The position numbers and the translations under genes were made by a program. Under the pieces are notes generated by a model. It had not been told where the DNA came from and did not search any database. It was given only the letters and a program-made list of their open reading frames with translations. Positions 27,001 through 39,000 of a stretch of 64,000 nt of DNA are shown here, piece after piece (the first letter of the stretch is position 1; every line of letters begins with the position of its first letter). Origin of the DNA: Baylisascaris procyonis (lineage: Eukaryota; Nematoda; Chromadorea; Rhabditida; Ascarididae); the NCBI GenBank assembly GCA_037389465.1, contig JAZARR010000221.1, positions 3,140,501 through 3,204,500 of the forward strand, read 5' to 3'.

Positions 27001-30000
27001 AGTCTGTACTTGAAGATACCCTGGCATGTGAAATAAAACATTGCAATTGCAGCAATGCTATGTGCGCAGTATTTGGGCGAGGCATTTGGCCACTGTTGGA
27101 GCCACTCTACCCTATCAAATTACACCCATTGCGGTTGTCTGCGAGTTCGTCAATGCATGCGTTCCCGTTAAAGTTCTTGTCGAGTAAGTTGAAGCGTTGT
27201 CTTTATTGTTCAGGTTTTTTCAGCGATTTACTTTCAAAAGAGAGGAGTTTCTATCTCAAAGTGGGAGGTAGGTACGAAAATGCGAAATGCTGTGCATGTT
27301 TTTCAGCGTTGGTTTGTTCTGGACTCTTTTTCAGCCAGTTCTACATTGGTTAGGTAAGTGTCAGGTCGAATTTGATATTGCTGAGATTATTTGCGCCCAG
27401 AATTATTAATCGAAGCTACTTTTGCTTTGCGGTAATCCAAATCGGCTGTTGACATATTCTTATGAAGCATATTTATCTACTTCTTGTCCGCCTCCAGTAA
27501 TCTCAGTTCCACATTGGTACCAGCAGGTTTTTTGTCTTCAGGCTCATTTTTACACTAATTTTATATCTTGTATGTGGTTATAATTTCCTCAGAAAGTTTT
27601 TTTTGACTGTAGGTTCTGTGCCGACTTTATGCTCGATAGTACTGAGGCGACAATGATGTATGCGTTACATATGCTCCTGAAATGCTCGAAACGAGAAGAT
27701 GCAAAGCAACATCGCGAAATGCTACAACTTTCCGAGAGAGCCTTCGGGGTTGACCATATTCTTCTCTATTCTTTTCAATTTTCGCAGATTATTTCATTTC
27801 ATCTTCAGTTCCCGTTTGCGGACTTTGCTCATTGAGGCATATAGATGGTTTTGATAGGCTGAAGCATGCCATGCTTTCAGGATGAGATTATCATTTGATA
27901 TTGTTCATTTATTCACTTGCCTTTTACCGTCCTTTTTATATTGAAATAATGTAGCGGCACCACAGTGGACATAGTTTTCAGCATAAGGATAAGGATTGCA
28001 TTGTTTGCAGTTGTTGGAAGTGACCGAAAATATATTCATCCGTCTTTACGATTGTTTAATGTCGATGGACCCATACGATTATGAGGTACTTTCATGTTAT
28101 TCTTTCATCCTTTTTTTAACTTTGCTATTCAATGCTTTATTTATTTCTTTAAGTTTTAGAAGGATTAACTGCTGTTTATCGTATGTTCAAAATTCTGTCG
28201 TCATAGGTTTTTAGCGATAGTTTTTAACCTTGGATTGCTTGGAGTTAGGCTTCAAATAGATTGTTGTGCTATATTCGTCTTCAAGTTTTTCTTTTTGTCT
28301 TTCAAATTCTCTTGTTGAGAATTCAAATTTTTGCTGTCTTTTTTCAGGAATAGAGAAGATTGAAGTTTTCTTTTATTTTGTTTGTATAATTTGCGAAAAT
28401 TAGTGGGCGATCAGTTGAGTGAATGGTGGAGTACTTTGTGCTGGGCGACCTATTTTGCTGCCTCTTTTGCTCATTTTATTCCACCTGTGCGACCTTTTGA
28501 AGTAGGGGTGTTTCCTCCGGAAACAGTTTATTTCTTTTAGTGTTTAACGCTATACGGCTTCATATGCGAAGTGATATTATTTATTTTGTGATTAGGTCGT
28601 ATGTCTTTCTTGTTAGTTCCCCATTTTGCATCTATAAAACTTCTCTGTGTCATGCACGGCTAGCTATCATTTTCGACCTCATACACAGCGCAAAACCCTA
28701 AGCTAACAATTTCCACATGCATTCTTGTCGGTGGAAATATAAAACGCATAAAACTTTTATTCGCTAATATTTATGGAAACTGAGATATGTGAGTGTGTGC
28801 GTTCAAAATATATCGTCTCCATTGTTATAGGCTATCAATTTGATCATCAAGCAAATGAACAAACACGCACTTCCTGACAGTGAACAACATACACTTATCA
28901 TGAGACGTGCATCTGTGGCATTGCAATTTCTTGTCAATGTTGTCAGAAGAGAGATGCCAACCGATAATGAGTTGCGATGGTTTCATGAACGAAACACATT
29001 CATTGAGCATCATGTAAGCTGCCTTTCAATATTCTCAATACGTTCATACTTGGCCTTTTCTTTATGCCCGTAACGGGTGATTATGCTTTATCGTGTTGTA
29101 GTACTGTGCTTACTCTTTGAAGTCGAACTTCTTTTATGGGCGTTTAGCAAAAATTTTAAATTGCTGATTTGTAAAAAAGACTTCATATGTAATTAAGGTT
29201 GTTTGCAACATGCCTATTTAAATTCAATCAATGAGTTAACCAGTCACCTTTTTCTTGAATAAATCTTTATCGTAGATTATGTTTCAGATGAACAGTGAGC
29301 AATCAACTCTATCGATGCTTGCTGAAGGAACCATTGACGGTGCTCCAGTGGAGATTCTCGCTAATGACATATACGAAAGACATGATATGCTTGATGTGCG
29401 TCTACCTTCTCGTGCACGTGGTTGCCTCCCGTTCCATCCGTTCCTTTTTGAAGACAGCAGCGACATTCAGAATATTTTATTGCCTATCATATACGCCGAA
29501 TTGAGTGTATACAATGTTGAGGTGAGATTATAGTTATGAAATTATTTAAACCCTTGAATGCACCATGACTTAAAAACATGAGATTATTTAAGAACTATAA
29601 AAACAAAGTATAAAAAATGAACAAGAAGGTAGTGAAAATAGATCTTATTTGTAAAAAGGATATCCTGAGAAAAGAACAAAGACTTGAAAGGTGTACACGT
29701 TTCGGCCCTTATTTATTGTGACGATTAATGAATGCACCAGTTTGCAGCTTCTTAAAATCGGAAATCTGCTAGTCGGTTGGGATCTGCTAAATGCGATCGT
29801 TGCATTGGTCCACGTCTGCGATTACTGTTATTGCGTTAACCCTTCTTTTCTCAAACTATATGAGGAGTGTGTTAATCATTGTTGTGGTTATTGTATGGGT
29901 CAGACGATAACCATGACAATTGTGTCATATAAGGCTAGGTAAAGGGGGAGGTCATTTAGGGCGCTGGGTTAAAAGCCTGAAGTTATGTAGAAAGAATGAG

Positions 30001-33000
30001 CCTTCCCTTCCCCGCGTCCCGCCAAGTTGTTCATTGTGAAAAGAAGTAGTCCCTGCCAATAGCAGTAATGTGAACAAATCTTTGTGGAAAGCGTTGCAAC
30101 ATTTGCGTCGAAAGTTTAACATGTTCGGTAGCGAGTCCTTTATGCCTAAGAATTCCCGTAAATGCACTTCTGACAGCTTATTTTAAACGTTTTACTGCAG
30201 TAGGTTGTGTTTCTTTAAATAAAAAAGACCATAGCTTTTCGTGAGTTAGGCTACAAAACGATTGCTAAATATGACTTTAGGGGACCGCACGCTTTATCAG
30301 AAGCATAACAATTCTTATTACCCTTGAGAAGGGTCCCGTAGCGTTCTGGTTTTAGCTGCAGTGGTATTGGAATTGCATATATGTGATCAGTGACTTTTAA
30401 TGGAAATGTTGGTCTCATTTTTCTTCTATCAGCAACGAATACCCACGTGAATTAAGCTGTGGCTCGAGCTGATACGTCAGATGCCAAGATTGGCCATCTC
30501 TAAATCGGACCTTCTTGCCAAATCCATCCTACTGCTCGTAAATTCGCGGACTGAGAGCGGTATGTCGCTCGAAAATGATGAAGTTGGTAAAGTGCGCAGC
30601 TTGATATTTTCTGCGGGCAACCGAGTTGGAGTAGCCAAAGCGTTGATGGCCGGAATACGTCAGATTCCTTTATGTGAGTATTTTTAGCTGTGTTTTGCCT
30701 TTTCGATATTGTTGTCTTCTCTAAAAAAGTTGTTTTCAGTGGCCATCGGCATAATGTTTGAGAAAGTTCCTTGCTCCAACAGCGTTCACGAATCAACCGA
30801 GTAAACCATAGTACAGGTCAGCTGAGTAAAGCGTAGTGCATAGCTAGAATCTGTCCTTTAGACAAGGTTCTTGCATTGAGAGAAGGTCACTTTATTACCA
30901 ATAAAAAGTGCAGAAACGCCCTCTCTTCTCGTATGCGACAGTTTTGATCGACTAGAATATATCGATTAGTCGTTTTCTCGGTTGTAACCGAAATTCGGTT
31001 CTTATTGAAGGCATTCAATCGGCAGCTTACCGACCTTTTCGAGGTGCAGTAGGCTGTGGTCGACTTTCGGTTGCGAGACGATGTTTTCAACCGATTGCCG
31101 ACCAAAAGAATCTCAGTGTATTGCCATCACTCTCTCTTGTCCTTTCTCCCTTGATCTTACATTCGATGACCCCGGATTCTTTCGATGCTTTCTGTAGTAG
31201 CTTGCATGCCAAGTTTCCAATAGAATACACATCCCATTGCCACTGATGAAATTGGTTGTTTGAAAATAAACATACTAACTTTGGAAGTGTGGTTTACTTC
31301 ATAATCGGCTAAATGAAAATAAAGTTTGTTTTCCTCAAAATTTTTGTTGCAGGCGAAACAAGGCTACAGATTCTAGCTATAGGTGTCGATGTGGCGCAGA
31401 TGTGGCTCGGTCCATTGGGCACACAGCTCGCAAAGGTTTGTTTTTCATTCGTCCAAGTTGCTTGTTGTGCGTATAGATACATTCAGAAGACTGCTATACT
31501 TCTAAAAGTTACGTATTTTCTCGGACGCTGCAAGAGTCACGCAGGTAAACGTTTTCCCGCGTGTATATGCATATGCGGAAATAGATTTCTTACTTCCAAG
31601 TCAAGGGTTGAATGCGTTTTGTCAGGCTGGTCACGTGTGGAAAGGATTTCCAGGATTTCTGATAGATAGCAGGCTCATTGGTTAAACTGTCGCTGAGATA
31701 CTCGAGGACACAATTGTTTGCTCCATTTGACCTATTTTCTACACATCGATGTTCGAATGTTGCATTTCCTATCGCAATCCAAAATCATACTAACGACGCT
31801 TTATACTATGGATTGGATTTTGGAATAACAGGGGACAACTAGTCCCTACTAGTGGAGAGAGGAAAGGTGGAAGATGCAGTTTTGAAGAAATGAGAGCTTC
31901 ATCAGTGCATGTTGAGAAACCTTTACAAAATCTCGGTAAGATAAATGTATAATTGGAATTTACTAAAGATGAAATTTTATCTCCCAATGTCTAATGAAGA
32001 TTCAAATTTTACAGTGTGATGTTTCACATACCTCTAAGCATCCAGCTCCCTTATATCACAGCCAAGCAGCATTATTCCTCTCATTGAGAGGGAAATTTTT
32101 GCTGTAGGCTGGATGCGTTCTCCATATACCGCAGAGACTAGATATGAAAGCTTCCGTAAAAGTATACTCTTCTCTGAAGTGCGTGATAGGCAAAAAAGGA
32201 CACAGATCTATGCTTTATAGACGAAAAAAAGTGTAATTAAGTCTCCTTTCTCCTAAGAAGTCGTCGCATGATCTATTGGAAATTCGAGGTCATGATTCAG
32301 TCTACACAAAGTGCTTCATATATTAAGGCATATAAACGGTTGCTTTTGATGTGAAAATGGTTTTGTTTTGCAGCCGGTACAGGAGGAGGAGAAGAAGAAC
32401 ATTGGCAATTTTGCGGCCTATTTGACAAGTTCGCATCGAAGGTATCGCACCGAATTGCTCCTCAGGAATGTCGATCTTCTTAAGACAGAAACAATGGACC
32501 TATTGAAGTCACCAGCCGAGCTTGTTATTTATATCTACTCGAACGCCATCGATTGGAATGATCCAACAGATAAAAGTGAGTGGGCATATAAAAGTTGTGC
32601 AGTGTTTGGAGGTTTGAAGGTTTGAAGTTGAAATATTTTCTAAACTGAATGGCTGTTGTAACAGTTGAAAAGTTAAGGTGATATTGTCAGAAAGGCGTTT
32701 AAAAAGAGTGAAATCGTGAGTTGGTTATTGAAATTAGGCAGTTAGCTTCGTGTGGGGAGGAAGTATTAAGGGGCATCGATGTGGGGATGCAGCTTCATTT
32801 GCAGTCCGTATTTCGTGCCAACTTTCTAACACAATTCATATGAATCACTGTAGGTTGTGAAGTAACACGAAGCGTATATTGTTGGCCATAGTATACTGAT
32901 TTACGTTTGTACTATTACTTTGGAAGCTTTCTATCGCATTTTTTGAAGTATTGTGGTTAACATTTGATTTTTTAGTTTATTTATCCATTTTCTTTTTTCC

Positions 33001-36000
33001 TTGCAGAAACGAAATTGGATTTATTGAACGAATTAGTGGCTGTGCACGGGCTCGATCATGTGACCATACAGGACGAGTTGGTGGGTCGTTGGTTGACGTC
33101 GGACGCCAACGTTGGCTGCTCACTGGAATCGGTGTGTTGTTTGTTAGTTACGGAATGCTCATGAGGGAATATATTTTATAAGAATGGGGCTATTTTATTC
33201 AGACATAAATAAAGAATGTCGTTCATTAACAACTTTCACAATTTTTAAATTCCTTCTCTTTTATCCTCGCCCAACATTCTCTTCTGGGAAATTAGAAAGG
33301 TTTGATTGATGGCTATATTGGTTGCATAGCTGCAGATTGACAGAGTATTCGTTTTCTTTTGTTCTCTTTTTGTTTCTTTTTCTCTTCCTCCCCCATTATT
33401 GAACCTTTACATTGTTATTGTTGGCGATAAAGGACGGATATGCTCAATTAGTTGTATCCCTCGTGATATTTCTTTTTAGAATGTTCACATTTGAAATATA
33501 TTTTGCCAGAAAACAGTATTATCCACCTCATAAAGAATGTTCAACAGTCTGTAGTTTCTGAAAATATTTGCAATGTTTGGCCTGAGGCAAAAGGACAAGC
33601 ACATACTTTATAAAATGTTTTCACCGTGAAATGTACGCAATATTTTTTTTCGAATGTAACTATGGGTAACTCAGAAAAGAGACCCTCTGAAATATATGAG
33701 TACAGGCTTACCAGGCTTCGAATTTTTGGTAATTTTTACTTTCAGTTGACAATTATGAATAGACAATGTATTCTGTGAGAATTGAACAAGCTGCAGAATT
33801 TCTCAAACGGATGATTGGTTCAGTTATGAAGTTGTTAGTTAGGTATATGTTTCAAGTAAGTCGGCAGTGCTTATTGACGAAAAGTTGCAGCCGATGGGTG
33901 AGGCGGCTATTGCGGCATTACACACTCCGAGAAAAGACCTCGTCTATGCTTTTCCTTATTTGGATGCGTCAGTTTCGAGGTAAGCAATTTTTCTTGACTT
34001 GTGGATTGGATTATAAGTGAGTGGAAATGGTTTTGAGAGTACATATAGCTTCCTGTGGTTCAGTGATACTTCGAAGACATATTTATCTCCTGTTAACTGG
34101 CTTTCCATCTGCACAGAAATACGACCGTCACGAAGAGGTTGCAGTTTGTGGCTATAAGAGAGCATTTCCACAGGGTCGCAGTTTATACTGATGCAAATTA
34201 CAGGGCGTCAATTTAGAATGAAAACTTTAGTGAGGGGTGGAAAAGAATAGGAGGAATTTTGTTGAGTGAAATTGTTGTTGTGAGTGCGATTGCAAGGACG
34301 CAAATTGTTTTCAGTTCGCTATCAGAAAAGAATATGAAGGTGAAGAAAAACACTTCAAAGAGTCAAACTCTATTTATAACTCGATATTTTCCATAAAGAT
34401 AAAAGTTGGACCGCATTCGTGGAAAGTTCGAGTGATTTCCCCGAATTCAACTGATTAGCTGAAATATTCTGTCTGTAAAAGAACGAAAAGTTGTTAGCAT
34501 AGCTTCCATCAGAAAGCTCCATGAAAAATTGGTAATTTGTTTTGCAGAGTTGTGCACTTGTTGCGAAATCGTCAGCCAAAAGAAGCAGCCGTTTATCTCA
34601 CAAATCTTGTTAATAAGGTAGGATCAGTATCTATCTTTGGGCATTTGTACAAATATATGTGGAGTTTAGACGGAAGGTTGATTTAGTTTGAATGCGTTAT
34701 TGTGCTTATTCGATTATTTTTCAACATGTTGTGAAACAGATGTGCTGGATAGGACTGCCAAAGTGTGCATATCGGCCTGCTCCTGCACTGCGCTTTTTGT
34801 TTGTTCTTGAAGTCATCTGCAAAGGATTCGTATATTCGATCAAATTGTTGGAGTACAATTTGAGTAATTTGTGAGAATGACTTTAGGTGCAAAAGTTTAC
34901 TGATTTCACTTCATTGGTAATAGAAGAATGGTTTTCGAAGAAAATCTTGATTGTATTTGGATCAATCATTATCTACAAGCCTTATCATCACGATCTGTTC
35001 TAACCCGGCGTCATTAGCCCCTATAAATTCCTACGGCTTCGTAAACTTTTGAAAAACTACGATGTGAGAAAGGATTCAGGAGATGTTTGGGACTTCACTC
35101 CAAAATGTGTAAGTGGGTAGTGTCGCGTAAAGCAATCCGGTCATATTGGGTTCAAGTCTCGCAAAATTGCATGCTACACAAAATCATATTTGCACATTCC
35201 CTCTGCTGTATTTCTGCTCGAGAATTAGAGTATTTCGGCCAGTAAGTTTGCTAGGTGTAACCTCCTTCGTGGATTGCCCTTCCATATTGATTCATCAGCA
35301 TTTGAAGCAGCGATGGAGCTTTTTGATGGCGCTTTGCAATTCGCAGAAAATATATGGGCAGCTCCTACCACATAGTCTAATCATAAAAGGAAGGTTTGTA
35401 GAAGAAAGGCGAGGAGGTTAACGGACTGCAGTAATGGAAAAGCTCTCTAAGAGCCTCTGCCGTTGTAATTCGCCTCCATTCTGGATTTATTCAGTTTAGT
35501 TTTTGAAAAAGCGATTGCTTTGTTTACAGGATGACACTGTCGTGTCATATGAAACGAAAATTCGATGCATGTGTTGCCTTATGCGTCTGCTGGATCCAGA
35601 TCAGTTCCAAACGATCCTCGGCTATGATGCTACCAGTGCATGGTACTAAAGTTTAATTCAGTTTATGGTCAAGGGGTGTCTTTCGAAACGATTTTGAACA
35701 GTGGTTGTTAATTAGGGGCAAATGTTTCACTGTTGTGAATGTGATGAGATCGATTTTATTTGACGGGCAATCAGACGTTTATTTTTTGCAATTTAATAAA
35801 ACTTGAGCAGTTTGAAGATGCTTTGTTAGTAGGTTGAGTATCGATTTCACGACTAGGCCATTCGAGAGTGGATCATCGGAGAAAAGTGGATGCTCAGTTG
35901 GGGCGCATTTATTGGCCTCTCTCAGCCGAGTTTCATTTTAAAATGGTCACTTCTTCAGTAATCAGTCACTCTTTGTGAAGTTGTCAAAGGTGATGAGTAG

Positions 36001-39000
36001 CAAAAAAGTTGAACATAGTGCTGAACGCATTCTACTTTAGGCGGTTGGAGTTTGCAATATAACGAAGTGTCCCCCCTCTAGGTGGTAGCCATTTTAGCGA
36101 AGTTTATTTGTTGCTGATCTTCTCAAATTTTCGATCCAGTCTGATTCCTGAGAATTGATAAGGGTTTTCACTTATTTCTCCGAGGTCGTCGTCATTGCTA
36201 AAAATTCAAATGACCAAATTTTGTTGTCCTATGCTATTGGTTTTTCAAAGAATAAGTGACGATGTTTTTGATAAGAGACAATAAGTGACGATGTAGGCTA
36301 GCAGTTGAAGCGGGTGGATTGTAGCGTTGATGAGTGCATCTTTTGCCATGAGTGGCTTAAGCTAATCGAGTTCCCAGCCGCGATAGGCTGTAATAGGGAC
36401 TGCGCTGGGCCCATGATCATAGAAATGAGTCAGACCTTGTCTTATCCTCTATTCGTTCTTCCAGCAAGTAAATGGAACAATCGGTTTCAGTGATTAAAAT
36501 AAAAGCAAGCATCTAACGATGCTGGCGTTTCCCTCATTTGCATTCATTGTTATCGGTGTTTTATAGTATAACACTGGAACAATTGTTATACTCCCGGTTG
36601 ATAAACGTGTGTCGTTTGGACTTGCCGATGCCAACATTTATGGAACAGAATAAGGCGCATTTGGCGAGATCGTTGTTGTCGAGTGGTGTGCGTCAGAATA
36701 TGGAGGTGGGGCTGTTCATGGTTGTTTTTCACCTTGTGTACATTGGTCTATGTTGGATTTATTCGTATTTCATAGACATATCGCTAAACATAACAAACTT
36801 TGAGAGCATGTTTGTTTTGAGGTAGAACACTTTAGATGTTCAGTTTTCGAAAGGTGGCAGGAACGTACAGATTGTGCTGCAGTTTTTCTATGAATTAGTA
36901 TGTCCTTGAGACAAACTGAATCTTCTTCAGTTTCTGTGACATGAATTCCGCTTTCGTTTTTCTATCTCTCCTTTGCTTAATCCAGTGCATTTATAATCTG
37001 TTTTTTAGTACCAAATGCGTCATTAAAATAACCCTCTATATTATTGTCAGAGTATATTAGGATGTAGAGAATGATACGCCAAGGTTTTTAAAATCCTCTT
37101 CCTACAACGTTTCGTTTATATGAGCTGCTAGTCTTTTGTGCTTACCATGCTTTGATATTACGATATTTCTTTGATTTGAAGCTCGACCTTTACATTTTTC
37201 ACTGGGCAGTGTTAATCTTATATATTCTTATACTCGGGTAGAGTTGTTACTAGATTAAGTAAACAAAAAAAAAGCCACAAAGAACGGTTTTGCAGAAATG
37301 TTAAATTGCAATAACATTAAAACTATGAATAATTCGGCTTTCAAAGAATTGTCTCTATTCTAGTGGGGAAAGCAAAAATTTTTTGGAAGAAATAAAGTGC
37401 TTGAGGGAAATAGTTTTTTAATACAAGAATATATGGAAACATGCAAAAAGATTCAACGCAGCTCCCAAATTGAGCACTATGAATGGCATCCTGATTTCAT
37501 TACAAATTAAGCAGATTGCACAAAAAGCATTCCCAATCCAACAGTTCCAAGGAGGCAATGGATTTAAACCCCCAGCAACTCGTGATGCTATGGAAAACAT
37601 TATCTTCATAGAGTTGACGTTGTCGATAATGATACGGCTATGAAGCCTTATGCGTCATTGTGGTGTTTGCTGATCACACGCGCTATGCAGTACGCTTTAA
37701 TTTATCATCAACAGGTTTACTAATAGAAGAGAATTTAGCAGTTTTGTGTACGCAAACATAATATATGACTTAGTTTTATACATGCAACATAATAGGGTAT
37801 TTGTTTCACTGTTATTAATGTCGACTTTGTTTGAGTTGTTGCATCTGATTGCGTGCATAGTCGTCGACTACGAAGTGGTCGATCGCAAGTTAGTTTCGGA
37901 TCTACTCAACAAATTGTATGGTGGCCGGCAACGTGAAATCGTTTCACGTCTACTTCACATCTGTCGCCTATATCCATCATTAGCACGGCTCGACGATCTG
38001 CCGATGATATGGAGAGACATTGCTGATTGGATGCACAATAAAATTGGTATTGCTTTTTTTCTTATTGTTTTTTTCGCTTATAGGGGAATGTTGCTTAATC
38101 GTCAATTACTATTCTTTTGTTGAGGATAATCCTGGAGCCTGCAGAAGAGGGACTCCCTAAAACATGGTCCATAAGTGATCCCGGGCTTGTGCAGGTTTTC
38201 ACTTTGTTTCCACTCGGTTTCTCGAAATTTTTTGGTTTATTGTTTAGAATGCTTTTTAAATCGAATATAAACTAGACAGTTGGGTTGTTAAGACTCGGTA
38301 GATCTTGAATGGTTGAACTCTGACCTTTCCTGAGTCCTCACATGATTTTCGAGAATTTTGACATTGGTGCTCGATGATGTGTTCATGGGCGCTAGTTGTT
38401 GTCCAGGTCCACGAAAATTTACCCAATCATTAGCTGCATGCATTACATAGTACTTTGGTGTTATTTTGTTTTTTCTGCAATATTTTTGTTTATATTGGGA
38501 GTACGGATCGTGTTTTTTATATTTGGAGAAATATTTTTTGTTAATCGTGTGCTTGCGGATTGAAAATACTGTTATTTGAAAATTTCAAAACGAAGCGGTG
38601 TGAGAATGAGGAAGCACATGACGAGACACAGTACATGCTGTATTAGGCGTGATCATTAAAACCACTGCTCGCCTGAAGTTTTAATATACTTGCTGAGGAG
38701 CTTCGAGCTAATGTTTTATGTATACAGCTATTCTTCTTCATGAAAGATTTAAGAGCTTTTAGTGTTTGTATCGAAAGGTGGTGTGCTTAAATCTCTCAGA
38801 AGATGCATCCCAGTTAAATTTTAGAACAGATTTGGCTCAAAGTGAAACAGTGCGTTTGAGGATCCTCGGTTGAAGGAAAACTTGCAGATCTTGTTAACGT
38901 TGACACGTATTGAGGAATATTTAATTTGTTTGAACGTAACGAAATTGAAAACCACTTGATTCTTTCAGATGAGAAGGGACCTTTGGCAAATGAGCGCTTA

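Noticed and set aside
35130..35170. tRNA-like B-box (GGGTTCAAGTCTC)
   Set aside because: No matching A-box, acceptor stem or anticodon arm could be folded around it.
36305..36493. + strand open frame in the Rod region (LKRVDCSVDECIFCHEW...)
   Set aside because: Its acceptor phase does not match the exon ending at 35642 (phase 2), while the exon at 36567 does and continues the Rod alignment without a gap.
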